From the NCBI GenBank assembly GCA_910579575.1, contig CAJTUM010000002.1:124001-188000 (forward strand): a DNA stretch of 64,000 nucleotides, given 5' to 3'. Below are positions 15,068 to 23,953 of this stretch, piece after piece; position 1 is the first letter of the stretch; each line of letters starts with the position of its first letter. The notes beneath the pieces were generated by a model. The model worked only from the letters and a program-made list of their open reading frames with translations, was not told the origin of the DNA and did no database searches. The DNA is from an uncultured Eubacteriales bacterium (GTDB lineage Bacteria > Bacillota > Clostridia > Oscillospirales > Butyricicoccaceae). A program made the position numbers and the translations under genes.

Positions 15068-15808
15068 ATGGCAACAAAAGACAACGATAAATCCAAAACC
15101 AGCAAAACTGCCAGGGTCATGAACCTGCTGAGCAAAAAGCCGGACCCTGCCCAGGAAGAGACGACGGAAATCGCCGGCGGCCAGCCTTCCTCCCAACCCC
15201 TGCCTCCCATTATATCCTCCTTGGCGCCGGACGCCGCCGTTTCCGCTCAAATCAAGGGCGCTTTGGAGGACGCTCTGGAAGATGAGCACAAAATTCCTCT
15301 GGAACTCGAGGAACCAGCGGCGCGGCAGCCGGAACAAGAGCCGGAGAAGCCGGCCGAACCTGCGCAGCCGGAACCTGCGCCTGTATCAGAGCCTATGCCT
15401 GCGCCCGAACCGGAACCCGTCCCGGCGCCAGAGGAACCCGCCGCCCCTCTGCCAAAGCCTGTGGAACCTGCGCCGATCTCCGCCCAACCGGAGCCAGAAC
15501 TGACTCAGCCGGTTTCTTTTGACCCGTCCAACTTGGCCGCCGAAGGATACATCAACGTAATGCAAGTGCTGGTAGAGGAAAAAGCGCTGAAATATGTGCA
15601 GATGTTCGGCTTGTGTCAATGCGACCAATGTATGGCAGACGTCAAGGCGTTGGCCCTCAACCACCTGCCCCCAAAATATGTGGTTATGCGCCAGGGCGAC
15701 ATGATTCCCAAGCTGACTTTTTACGAAGGAAAATATGGAAGCGACATCATCGCCCAGCTGCTCAACGCCTGTCGGATTGTAAAAGAGCATCCCCATCACC
15801 ACCGTTAA
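15068..15808 (+). CDS. ComFB-domain protein with disordered linker
   Basis: Residues about 155-240 form a ComFB domain: INVMQVLVEEKALKYV, the Cys cluster CQCDQCMADV, and ALNHLPPKYVV. The family is named for a late competence locus, and some members have been reported to bind cyclic dinucleotides; that link is recalled, not shown here. The first 45 residues are polar, and about 80 residues rich in Pro, Glu and Ala follow (near 75-150), likely a flexible spacer. A basic, His-rich tail ends the protein. The ATG has GAGGAG just upstream. It is the second gene of the parA pair, so it may recruit or sense for the ATPase. Confidence 0.8.
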   Translation: MATKDNDKSKTSKTARVMNLLSKKPDPAQEETTEIAGGQPSSQPLPPIISSLAPDAAVSAQIKGALEDALEDEHKIPLELEEPAARQPEQEPEKPAEPAQPEPAPVSEPMPAPEPEPVPAPEEPAAPLPKPVEPAPISAQPEPELTQPVSFDPSNLAAEGYINVMQVLVEEKALKYVQMFGLCQCDQCMADVKALALNHLPPKYVVMRQGDMIPKLTFYEGKYGSDIIAQLLNACRIVKEHPHHHR

Positions 15809-15841
15809 TCCCCGGCGCCTGAAATCACACAAAATCCAACC

Positions 15842-15879
15842 AAAAAGCCCGACGCGAGATAAACCGCGTCGGGCTTTTT
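15842..15879. terminator. bidirectional intrinsic terminator between comFB-like gene and the flagellar operon end
   Basis: A 15-bp perfect stem (15842-15856 with 15865-15879) is closed by an 8-base loop. It begins with an A-run and ends with a T-run, so it can stop the parA-comFB transcript and also the long minus-strand flagellar operon that ends at 16003. I see nothing else in 15880-16002. Confidence 0.85.
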
Positions 15880-16002
15880 TCGTCTCGAACATGATTTTAG
15901 GGGTTGCTGCAAGCCATGTCCGCAGGCTTCGCTCTCCGGGCGTTTTTGGCAAACCGCCGCCGCCCCGCAAAATACAAAGGGCAAACGCGTCCACTGCGCG
16001 GC

Positions 16003-17304
16003 TCACATGGGGGTTTCCGCCCCTTCTGCTTCTTCCTCTTCTGGCGGCAGCTGATCGGCATAGGGGTTGGTCAGCTGCTCCCACAGGGTGTTTACATTGT
16101 CCATGCAGATAAAATAGACGCTGGTAATCAGATTGCTGGGAATGCCCAATTCCTCCACCAAAAGATTGATCTTCTCCCAGTTCGCCGCTTCGTAGCTAAG
16201 CACCAGATCATAGAGCTTGCCGCACCGGCCCTCGTGATTCAACAGAGCGTTTTTCACCTCGTCGGATACGGGAACCTCCGCCAAAATTTCTTCCAGCGGC
16301 GCGTCGATCAGGTAGTTCAGCGTGGAGAACATCCCCATCAAATAAGCCTCTGATTTGGAAATCGGCATATCCTTGGCATGGTTCATCAGCTCGCTGCAAA
16401 AATTCGCCCGCATAAAGGATTTTTTCAAAAATTCCTCAGAGCTGGCGTCTATTTTGCTTTCCGCCGCGCTGGCGCTGAGCAGATAGATCCATTGCTTCAA
16501 CTGGCCCAAGCCCAAAGTCATAATCGCTTGGCGGATGGTGGTGGCCCGATGGCGCAAGGCGAAATAAGCAGAGTTGACCATCTTCAGCAAGCCGAAGGTC
16601 AGGCCGGCGTCCATGCCGATCATTTGCTCGATCTCTTCCACATTTGGTTCGTCCCGGGTCACCTCCACCATCAGGCGGAAAAAGTTGCTTTGGATATAGG
16701 CGCTGCTGTGGGCTTTGGTGGTCAGCTGGGCCGCCACATAGGAGCCCTGCATGGCGTCGGCTCCCAACGCCGCCGCCTTCTGATAAAGCTCTTCGCTGTC
16801 AATATTGGTAATAATGCACTTTTTGTTCATGCTGTGGGCAATTTCCACCGTATTGTGCATATTTTCGTCGGTAACTGTTTTGCAGTTGATTTTGATATAA
16901 TCAATATCGTCCATCAACTCCAGATAGCGGGGCGAAAACTGAAATTCATTGACTGCGATCTGATATCCTTCCTTCGCAAACTGTTTGACAAAATGCATAG
17001 AGAGCGGATGAATAATCACGCTGTCGTCGATTTGAATCACCAGCTCGTTTTTGTCAAAGAGCTTCGGCGTTTTCTTCATCAGCAGCATGGTGGTAAAGGT
17101 CATAAAATTCAGCGTGCCCTTCAGCGCCTTTGTGGTATTTTGCATCAGAAACGAATAAATGGTATCTGCGGCGGCAAACTCCGAGCTGGAGGCCGTGTTT
17201 TCGCTGCTGAACGCCATGTTTTCCCCATGATAAAGGATTTCATGGCCAATAATCAGCCCTGCCGCGTCCTTAATTGGCTGCCGCACAATGTATTTGTTGT
17301 TCAT
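16003..17304 (-). CDS. EAL-HDOD (YuxH-like) signalling protein, EAL domain degenerate
   Basis: This 433-residue protein has an N-terminal EAL-type barrel (about 1-205) and a C-terminal HDOD domain (about 210-410, with LKMVNSAYFALRHRATTIRQ and the motif IMTLGLGQLKQW). The EAL signature is EIL, and the usual metal-binding DDFG-type loop reads NEFQF, so cyclic-di-GMP hydrolysis is unlikely; it could still bind the nucleotide or a partner. It is the last gene of the large flagellar operon, 20 bp after cheV. YuxH-like proteins beside motility genes are recurrent in Firmicutes. The C terminus is acidic. Confidence 0.88.
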   Translation of the reverse strand: MNNKYIVRQPIKDAAGLIIGHEILYHGENMAFSSENTASSSEFAAADTIYSFLMQNTTKALKGTLNFMTFTTMLLMKKTPKLFDKNELVIQIDDSVIIHPLSMHFVKQFAKEGYQIAVNEFQFSPRYLELMDDIDYIKINCKTVTDENMHNTVEIAHSMNKKCIITNIDSEELYQKAAALGADAMQGSYVAAQLTTKAHSSAYIQSNFFRLMVEVTRDEPNVEEIEQMIGMDAGLTFGLLKMVNSAYFALRHRATTIRQAIMTLGLGQLKQWIYLLSASAAESKIDASSEEFLKKSFMRANFCSELMNHAKDMPISKSEAYLMGMFSTLNYLIDAPLEEILAEVPVSDEVKNALLNHEGRCGKLYDLVLSYEAANWEKINLLVEELGIPSNLITSVYFICMDNVNTLWEQLTNPYADQLPPEEEEAEGAETPM

Positions 17305-17324
17305 AACTGTCTCCTACCCCTGGG

Positions 17325-18251
17325 TTATCCTTTTTTAACGCGCAGCAGCAGATGATCGATCACTTCTACCAGCCTACCAATTTCCGGCTTGCTCATCTGC
17401 TCGTCCGCCCCCAGTTCTTTGCCCTTGCGGCGCATCTCCTCGGTAATCAGCGAAGAGAAAATAATTACCGGGATTTTTTTCAGCTTTTCATCATCCTTGA
17501 TGAGCTTCGTCAGGCGGTGGCCGTCCATCTGAGGCATTTCGATGTCGGTAATCACCACCGCCACATGTTCGTCTAAAGAATCTTCGTCGCGATAAATCTG
17601 AATCTTATTCCACAGCTCCCGGCCGTCCGGGAACATTTCCACATTGGCGTAGCCGGATTTATGCAGCGCCTCGGCAATCATCCGGCTGAGCAGCACAGAA
17701 TCTTCCGCCACCATAATGGGGGAATCTCGCCGCTCCCGATGACCAAGCCGATCGATTTCAGACAGCTGGATAGTGGTTTCCGGCGCAATTTCCGCCACAA
17801 TTTTTTCAAAATCCAATATCGTCACCAAATCCCCGCCGCATTGGGCGATGCCAGTGGCCACGCCTTCGTCGCCGCCAGCCACGGTTTTATCCGGTTTCTG
17901 GATATCTTGCCAGGAGATCCGGCTGATGCCCACCACGGTATGGACCCGGAACGCGATATTCATTTTGTTGAAATTGGTGACGATAAACAGATCCTTGGGC
18001 CCTTTTTCGCACTCTACGCCCAAAAGATAGCGGGGCAGGTCCACCACGGTGAGCACAATATCCCGGGGCCTGAAAATCCCTTCCACAGCGGGATGGGAGT
18101 GGGGCATATGCTTCACCGGCGCGGGCATCAGGATCTCCTTTACCTTGGCCACGTTGATGCCGTAAAGGTTGTCATTGATTGTAAATTCCATCACTTCGAT
18201 TTCATTGGTGCCTGATTCCAGCAGGATACCCCGTTTGTCTTCTTCCAGCAT
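17325..18251 (-). CDS. cheV: chemotaxis coupling protein CheV (CheW-REC)
   Basis: CheV couples receptors to CheA and adapts through phosphorylation. The N-terminal ~165 residues are a CheW-like domain (EVMEFTINDNLYGINVAKV as two parts, GIFRPRDIVLTVVDLPRYL region). The C-terminal ~125 residues are a receiver domain with the acidic pair in VAEDSVLL, the phosphorylated Asp in VITDIEMPQMDG and the Lys in MSKPE. The ATG at 18251 is used; GGGAG is about 11 bases upstream, while an upstream in-frame TTG lacks a ribosome site. It lies between cheD and the EAL-HDOD gene. Confidence 0.92.
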   Translation of the reverse strand: MLEEDKRGILLESGTNEIEVMEFTINDNLYGINVAKVKEILMPAPVKHMPHSHPAVEGIFRPRDIVLTVVDLPRYLLGVECEKGPKDLFIVTNFNKMNIAFRVHTVVGISRISWQDIQKPDKTVAGGDEGVATGIAQCGGDLVTILDFEKIVAEIAPETTIQLSEIDRLGHRERRDSPIMVAEDSVLLSRMIAEALHKSGYANVEMFPDGRELWNKIQIYRDEDSLDEHVAVVITDIEMPQMDGHRLTKLIKDDEKLKKIPVIIFSSLITEEMRRKGKELGADEQMSKPEIGRLVEVIDHLLLRVKKG

Positions 18252-18292
18252 TTTTTTCGACACTCCCTTCAATATTGCGCGTCTTCCGCGGA

Positions 18293-18775
18293 TTAGATAA
18301 TCAGCTCCTGCCGCCCGTAACTGCGGATACAGCCCAGACCGCTGCCCACGTCGAAGAGCAGGGTGCGGGCCGTCGTGCCGCCCACATCCTCTTTCAGCAG
18401 GCGGATTCCCTCTTTTTTCAGGTTCATATGGACGCTCTCGATATTTCGCTGGCCAATATTGCCCAAGGAGCCGCCGCTGTCTTCAAACATTTTGGCTCCG
18501 CCGGCAATTTTGGCGGTAATACGAGAGCGGGAGGCGCCATGAGCCTCCATTTGCTTTAATGTTTCGCGAATGCCGGTATCAGCATATTTCAGGGGGTTTT
18601 TTCGTCCTGTCTCCATGTTCAGCGGTAGCATAATATGCACCAGCGCCCCCAGTTTAATGGCCGGGTCATACAGACAGATGCCGATGCAGGAGCCCAGCGC
18701 GTAGGTTACCAGCATCCCCTCTCCCTTGGCCATCTTCATATCTGCAATACCGATTGTCACCTTATTCGCCATCAC
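18293..18775 (-). CDS. cheD: chemoreceptor glutamine deamidase CheD
   Basis: CheD deamidates glutamines on chemoreceptors and is regulated by binding CheC. All active-site segments are visible in this 160-residue protein: the nucleophile Cys30 in ALGSCIGICLYD, His47 in ALVHIMLP, and the Thr in GGTTARTLLFD. The start overlaps the end of cheC by 14 bases, showing tight coupling with its partner. Two consecutive ATG codons are possible starts, at 18775 and 18772. Confidence 0.95.
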   Translation of the reverse strand: MMANKVTIGIADMKMAKGEGMLVTYALGSCIGICLYDPAIKLGALVHIMLPLNMETGRKNPLKYADTGIRETLKQMEAHGASRSRITAKIAGGAKMFEDSGGSLGNIGQRNIESVHMNLKKEGIRLLKEDVGGTTARTLLFDVGSGLGCIRSYGRQELII

Positions 18776-19391
18776 TAACGCCCAGCTTCCTTAATAAAAA
18801 GTTCAAAGACCGAATGTCCGGCGAAAGCAGCAACCGGCAGGGAATCTGCTGATCGTCGCAGACAAAGTTTCCTCCAATCGTCATAATATAGTCGGATTGT
18901 CCGCCGTATTCGGCCATGGGCACCGCCAAAATGGCGCCCTGCATATCCACGGTAAAGGCAGGCACCGTCAAATCAATTTTAATATCTGCCAAACCGCTCA
19001 GAGCGTTGATAAAGGTAGAGATCATGATATTGCCCACCTCAATCAAAGCAGAATTTTCCAAATCCGCCAAACCGCTATAATCCTTCACCGTCTGACCCAA
19101 AATGCTGTTGAGCACCAGGTTGACAAAATCCAGCTGCTGAACAGACAGCATAATGCCGTTCATCTGGCCGCCCATTTTCACCAACACGCCTGCTGTGATT
19201 TCCTCCGGCCCGCCGATCCATTCAATGGCCTCGTTATAACCCATAATACGCACCTCCGGCATGGTGATGCGCACTTCCCTGCTTAACATCTGAGACAGAG
19301 CGGTGGCGGCATTGCCGGAACCGATGCTGCCCAGCTCCCGCAGAGTGTCCAACTGCAAGGATGTCAGTTCGTCATAGTTTTTGATTGTCAT
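18762..19391 (-). CDS. cheC: CheY-P phosphatase CheC
   Basis: CheC dephosphorylates CheY-P and, when bound to CheD, tunes receptor deamidation. The 209-residue protein shows both halves of the family. The first active-site helix contains LRELGSIGSGNAATAL (Glu and Asn positions kept), and the second contains ENSALIEVGNIMISTFINAL. It lies directly upstream of cheD, as in Bacillus and Thermotoga, and 14 bp after flgG. With FliY encoded upstream, the organism has two CheC-type phosphatases. Confidence 0.95.
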   Translation of the reverse strand: MTIKNYDELTSLQLDTLRELGSIGSGNAATALSQMLSREVRITMPEVRIMGYNEAIEWIGGPEEITAGVLVKMGGQMNGIMLSVQQLDFVNLVLNSILGQTVKDYSGLADLENSALIEVGNIMISTFINALSGLADIKIDLTVPAFTVDMQGAILAVPMAEYGGQSDYIMTIGGNFVCDDQQIPCRLLLSPDIRSLNFLLRKLGVSDGE

Positions 19392-19405
19392 ATCGTTTCA
19401 CCCCG

Positions 19406-20152
19406 TTAACTGCGCAGATTGTTGATGGTCGTTTCGATCTCGTCGGAGGTCTGCACCATCTTCAGCGCCAGGCCATAAGCCCGCTGGGATTCAATAACCT
19501 TTGTCAGCTCCTCCGCCAAATCGGCGTTGGATTGCTCCAGTACGCCCTGACGCAGCGTGCCGGTTCCCAGCCACAGGTCGCCATTTTTGTCCGCTGGCAG
19601 ATAGCGCGTGTCGTTGAGCTGAAGCATTCCGTCATAATTGGTGTAATCAAAAATGCCGATGGGCTGCTCGACCTGGTAATCCGTCACCTCGATCAGCCCT
19701 CCCTCCTGGCTGAGCACAAAGCGGCCTTCGCCGTCTGAGAGGCAAAATACCTTTTCTGTCATCGCCTCGCCAGTGGTCGGGTCTGTTAGGCCGTTGGGCC
19801 GCAGATACTCCGCCATATAAAAGGCGCCGTTTCGGGTAAACGTCACCTCGCCGGTGGCCAAGTCGGCCAAGGCAAAAAAACCGTCTCCCTCGATCATATA
19901 GTCCAGCGGCCGGCCGGTATCGGCCACCCGCCCGGTGGAATAATCGGTGGAGGTCATCAGCAGGCTGGTTCCCACGCCCATGGGCAGCTCGTCTTCCACG
20001 CCCTTCCAGTTTTGATACATCAGCGCCTGAAAGCGGGATTTTTCCGCTTTGAAGCCATAGGTATTGACGTTGGCGATATTGTTGCCATGGATGTTGAGCC
20101 GCCGCAGCTGTTGGTGGGCCCCCACTGCGCCGATATAGAAGGATTGATTCAT
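19406..20152 (-). CDS. flgG: flagellar rod/hook-basal body protein, FlgG/FlhP-like
   Basis: This 248-residue rod protein carries the N-terminal motif of axial proteins (LNIHGNNIANVNTYGFK near residues 18-34). It also has the central FlgG-type beta domain (DYMIEGDGFFAL) and the C-terminal helix (VLEQSNADLAEELTKVIESQRAYG). These helices build the distal rod inside the basal body. It is followed by cheC and preceded by a second protein of the same type. The pair matches the flhO-flhP arrangement of Bacillus, so the FlgG name is by similarity. Confidence 0.88.
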   Translation of the reverse strand: MNQSFYIGAVGAHQQLRRLNIHGNNIANVNTYGFKAEKSRFQALMYQNWKGVEDELPMGVGTSLLMTSTDYSTGRVADTGRPLDYMIEGDGFFALADLATGEVTFTRNGAFYMAEYLRPNGLTDPTTGEAMTEKVFCLSDGEGRFVLSQEGGLIEVTDYQVEQPIGIFDYTNYDGMLQLNDTRYLPADKNGDLWLGTGTLRQGVLEQSNADLAEELTKVIESQRAYGLALKMVQTSDEIETTINNLRS

Positions 20153-20169
20153 CGTCTGTCACCGTCCTT

Positions 20170-20919
20170 TTAGAGCCGTCCTATGTCGTTGACGGCTTTT
20201 GTCATCAGCTGGTCATACATCTTTGTGGTTTGCGCGGCGCTTTGCAGCGTCCGCTGGCAGGTGAGCATCTCTGTCATCTGCCGGATCATGTCCACGTTGG
20301 ATCGCTCTAAATATTTCCAATATATAGTAGGATTTTCTGAAGGGGTTCCCTCTGCGCCGGTGAAGAAGCCCTGGGCGTCGTTTTCCAGCTGAGCGGCGTC
20401 TTCAAAGGTAAAAACGCCGATCTGGCCCAAATACCCGCCGTTTTCATTAAAAATCCGTCCGCTGCTGTCCGCCTCGATTTTATCGGTGGATAGCTGGATG
20501 GTTTCGTTGTCTGGCCCCAGCACATAGCCCTGGCCGGGAAAACACAGATATCCCTCTTCGTCCAGAGAAAAACTTCCCGCTCGGGTGTAAGCAATCTGGC
20601 CGTCCTGGTTCTGAACAGCAAAAAAGCCTTCGCCATAAATGGCGAAATCCAGAGGAATATCTGTGGGCTCGGGCACGCCCTGCTCGTGGTTCACCGTAAT
20701 CTCGCTATTGGCCCGGATATAGCTCTGCCGACCCACATCCTGATATACCTTCGTCTTATTGCCCACGCGGCTGTACATCACGTCGTCAAACGTCGTGGCG
20801 GTATACCGGCTTTCCTTATATCCGGCTGTGGACACATTGACCAGGTTGTCGCCCACAACGTTCAGGTTCCGCTGCTGGGTGAGCATACCAGACGTCAGGT
20901 TATAAAACCCCTTAAACAT
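20170..20919 (-). CDS. flgF: flagellar rod protein, FlgF/FlhO-like
   Basis: This 249-residue axial protein has the N-terminal signature (LNVVGDNLVNVSTAGYK near residues 19-35), the FlgF/FlgG core (DFAIYGEGFFAVQNQDG) and a C-terminal rod helix (ERSNVDMIRQMTEMLTCQR). It would form part of the proximal or distal rod. It follows fliA by 4 bases and precedes the FlgG-like gene by 17. Assignment to FlgF rather than a second FlgG is based on order and on its more divergent core. Confidence 0.82.
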   Translation of the reverse strand: MFKGFYNLTSGMLTQQRNLNVVGDNLVNVSTAGYKESRYTATTFDDVMYSRVGNKTKVYQDVGRQSYIRANSEITVNHEQGVPEPTDIPLDFAIYGEGFFAVQNQDGQIAYTRAGSFSLDEEGYLCFPGQGYVLGPDNETIQLSTDKIEADSSGRIFNENGGYLGQIGVFTFEDAAQLENDAQGFFTGAEGTPSENPTIYWKYLERSNVDMIRQMTEMLTCQRTLQSAAQTTKMYDQLMTKAVNDIGRL

Positions 20920-20923
20920 TGTA

Positions 20924-21775
20924 TCATCCCTTCTTCCGTTTTTTCAAGGGTTTGGCGGGTTCTCCGCTGATATATGCCTCCATATAATCCCGGAGCTTTT
21001 GGATGGCCCTGGCGTGAATTTGAGAAATGCGGGGCTCGCTGACCTTCATCACCTGGGCGATCTCCTTCATATGCAGATTTTTCTCATAATAAAGAGAAAG
21101 GACAATCTGCTCGTTTTGCTGCAAAGAGCGAATGCCTTCGGCCAGCGTTTGCTGCATCTCCCAGTCCTGCAAAGCGACCTCGGGCTGGCTTTGCAAATCC
21201 TCAGAGGGGGCCTCAAACCGATGGCTTTCGATATCGCGGGAATCCATCAGCGCGTCCAGCGACAGGGTGTGATTCAGCGCCGCTCGGGCCAAATCCTTCT
21301 GGTATTTTTCCACCGATACCCCCAGCCGCTGGGCCACCTCTTCCTCGGTGGGATACCGCCCCAGCTCGTTGGAAAGCTCGGAAGTCGCCAAATCAATTTC
21401 TTTGGCCCGCTGACGGATATTCCGAGGCAGCCAATCCTGCTTGCGGGCCAAATCCACCACCATGCCCCGAATGCGCTTGGAAACATAGGTCTCAAATTTA
21501 ATTCCTTTTTCTGGGTCAAATTTATCGATGGCGCTTAGCAGGGTCAGCAACCCCTCGCTGACGATATCGTCCACCTGGGCAAAGCTGCTGTACACCCCTC
21601 GCAGCTGGAGAGCGGCGTTTTTCACCAACCCCTCATAACGCAAGGCTAAAGGCCATCGCAGCGTTTCGTCCCCAGTGCGTTTGTATTCCATCAGAAGCTC
21701 GGCGGCGGTCATTTCCTCAAGTTCTCGCTGGGTCCGCGGGCCGTTTTCCCGTGCCTCCGTCACAGCGCCGCTCAT
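20924..21775 (-). CDS. fliA: RNA polymerase sigma factor FliA/SigD (sigma-28)
   Basis: FliA directs transcription of late flagellar and chemotaxis genes. The 283-residue protein has region 2 (LRYEGLVKNAALQL, then DIVSEGLLTLLSAIDKFDP with FETYVSKRIRGMVVD), region 3, and region 4 (LSLYYEKNLHMKEIAQVMKV then SEPRISQIHARAIQKL). The tail is basic. Its ATG overlaps the flhA stop as ATGA. Three promoters in this window fit its expected consensus (fliD, cheA, flgM), and its anti-sigma factor FlgM is also encoded here. Confidence 0.95.
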   Translation of the reverse strand: MSGAVTEARENGPRTQRELEEMTAAELLMEYKRTGDETLRWPLALRYEGLVKNAALQLRGVYSSFAQVDDIVSEGLLTLLSAIDKFDPEKGIKFETYVSKRIRGMVVDLARKQDWLPRNIRQRAKEIDLATSELSNELGRYPTEEEVAQRLGVSVEKYQKDLARAALNHTLSLDALMDSRDIESHRFEAPSEDLQSQPEVALQDWEMQQTLAEGIRSLQQNEQIVLSLYYEKNLHMKEIAQVMKVSEPRISQIHARAIQKLRDYMEAYISGEPAKPLKKRKKG

Positions 21776-23886
21776 ACTCCCACCGCCCTTCGCTCCGCCC
21801 GGGCAGGAGCCTCCGCCGTAATGTTGCCCAGAGCCTGTATCTGCACGTTGCTGGCGATTTCATTGAACGACAGTACATAAACGTTCGGGAAAAACTGGGT
21901 AATCATTTTGCTGAAATAGCCGCGGATCACCTGGCTGACCAGGATTACCGGCGTCTGCGATAAATCGCCGAATTTCTTGAGATGCTCGGAAAGCTGCGCG
22001 ATGATCTGCTGCATCAACTCGGGACCCATGGCCAAATAAACGCCCTGTTCGTTGCGGGTCAAGGAGGAAATAATAGCCTTTTCCATCTCCGCGTCCAGCG
22101 TGACCACCCGCAGCTGACCGTCCTCGCAGAATCGGCGGGTAATGGTGCGGCTCAAGGCGCCGCGAACCTGTTCGACGGCCATATCCACGTCCCGCCCCTG
22201 GCTCAAAGCGTCCGCCGCCGTTTCCAGGATGGTGGCCAAATCCTTGATGGGCACGCCCTCCTGCAAAAGGCTGCGCAGGATTTTCTCCAATGTGGCATAA
22301 GAAACGATGCTGGGCGCCGTCTCCTCCACCAGCTCAGGAGAACTGCGCTTCAGGTTTTCCACCAGCTGGATGGTTTCTGCCCGCGTAAGCAGCTCGTAAG
22401 CGTGCTTTTTCACCGTTTCGGCCAGGTGGGTCAGCATCACCGTCATCGGGTCGATGACATTGTAACCATAGATTTCCGCCATCTCTTTGTTTTCCGGCAG
22501 AATCCACCGGGAGGGAATGCCATAAGCCGGTTCGATGGTCTCGATACCGTCGATTTCGCCCAAGGGCGCCGGCGGCTCCAGAGCCAGATAATAATCCACC
22601 AAAATCTCGCCTCGAGCCACTTCCTCGCCCTTGACGCGAATCACATATTGGTTGGTGCCCAAGGCCGAAGAATCGTGCAGCCGGATGGAGGGGAATACAA
22701 AGCCCATATCTTGGGCATACTGTCGGCGGAAGATGACGATACGGTTGATTAGCTTTCCTCCGTGGTTTTCGTCCACCATGGGAATCAAGCTGTAACCAAA
22801 CTCCATTTCAATGGGCTCCACCGCCAGCAACGAATAGACGTTGTTGATATCCTTGTAATAATCGCCCTCGCTGGGCGCCGCGGCGGCTTGCTCCGCTTCT
22901 GTTTGAGCCGCGCTTTCCGCTGCAGCCGTTTCCGCCGCAGCCTGCCGCTCCATACGGCGGCTGATATAATAACCGCCGGCCAACAGCACGCCGCCGCCCA
23001 TGGCCAGCGCCACAGTGGGCGTGCGAGGGATCATGGCCAAAAACAGCAGGATGACGCCAGTGGCCATAATGGCCCGGGGCTGGGCGGAAAATTGACCGAT
23101 TACATCGTTGTTCAGGCTGCCCTCCGACACAGACCGCGTGACGATCATGCCAGTGGCAGTGGAAATCATCAGAGCAGGCAACTGGGAAACCAGACCGTCG
23201 CCGATGGTGGCGATGGAATAGGTGTTCAGCACAGTGCTAAATGTGCCGCCGTCCATCACCATGCCGATGATCACGCCGCCCACAAAATTGACCAGCGTCA
23301 TAATCAGCGACATCACTGCGTCGCCCTTGACAATTTTGGTGGCGCCGTCCATAGCGCCATAAAAATCCGCTTCCTTCTGAATTTTGCTCCGGCGGATACG
23401 AGCCTGCTGCTCGTCGATCAAACCGGAAGAAAGGTCTGCGTCGATAGCCATCTGTTTACCAGGCATGGCGTCCAAGGTAAAGCGAGCGGCCACTTCAGCC
23501 ACGCGCTCGGCGCCTTTGGTGATAACGATAAACTGCACCAACACGATGATGATAAAGATGATAAAACCAATCACCGGGTTGCCGCCTGTAATCAGCTGAC
23601 CGAAATTCAAAATAACCGAACCGGCGTTGCCGCCGTTGCTCAAAATTTGTCGGGTGGTAGAGACGTTCAACCCCAGTCGAAACAGGGTAGTAATCAATAG
23701 CAGCGACGGGAAGATCGAAAATTCAAGAGCCTCCGTAATGTTCATGGTGATCATCAGGATCATAATGGAAAGGCCGATGTTGATAATCAGCAGAAAATCC
23801 AGCAGCTGCACGGGCAGAGGAATCACTAAGAACAGCACGATGACTACCACGAACAGCGCTATGATATTGTCAAAAATTCGTTTCAT
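21772..23886 (-). CDS. flhA: flagellar export gate protein FlhA
   Basis: FlhA forms the nonameric export ring of the type III apparatus. The 704-residue protein has about eight membrane helices in its first ~320 residues and the conserved FHIPEP-type cytoplasmic loop (FTLDAMPGKQMAIDADL near 145-162). The large C-terminal domain docks chaperone-cargo complexes. A charged Ala/Glu-rich linker separates the two. ATG 23886 is chosen over the upstream start because AAAGGA lies 7-8 bases before it and membrane-domain similarity begins at once. Flanked by flhB and fliA; flhF and flhG, usual between flhA and fliA, are absent. Confidence 0.95.
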   Translation of the reverse strand: MKRIFDNIIALFVVVIVLFLVIPLPVQLLDFLLIINIGLSIMILMITMNITEALEFSIFPSLLLITTLFRLGLNVSTTRQILSNGGNAGSVILNFGQLITGGNPVIGFIIFIIIVLVQFIVITKGAERVAEVAARFTLDAMPGKQMAIDADLSSGLIDEQQARIRRSKIQKEADFYGAMDGATKIVKGDAVMSLIMTLVNFVGGVIIGMVMDGGTFSTVLNTYSIATIGDGLVSQLPALMISTATGMIVTRSVSEGSLNNDVIGQFSAQPRAIMATGVILLFLAMIPRTPTVALAMGGGVLLAGGYYISRRMERQAAAETAAAESAAQTEAEQAAAAPSEGDYYKDINNVYSLLAVEPIEMEFGYSLIPMVDENHGGKLINRIVIFRRQYAQDMGFVFPSIRLHDSSALGTNQYVIRVKGEEVARGEILVDYYLALEPPAPLGEIDGIETIEPAYGIPSRWILPENKEMAEIYGYNVIDPMTVMLTHLAETVKKHAYELLTRAETIQLVENLKRSSPELVEETAPSIVSYATLEKILRSLLQEGVPIKDLATILETAADALSQGRDVDMAVEQVRGALSRTITRRFCEDGQLRVVTLDAEMEKAIISSLTRNEQGVYLAMGPELMQQIIAQLSEHLKKFGDLSQTPVILVSQVIRGYFSKMITQFFPNVYVLSFNEIASNVQIQALGNITAEAPARAERRAVGV

Positions 23887-23953
23887 GGGCCATCCTTTCC
23901 CGGCAGATTCGGGCCTCAGCGTCCCTTCGCCCATCCTTGGGCAAAGTCTTTTG

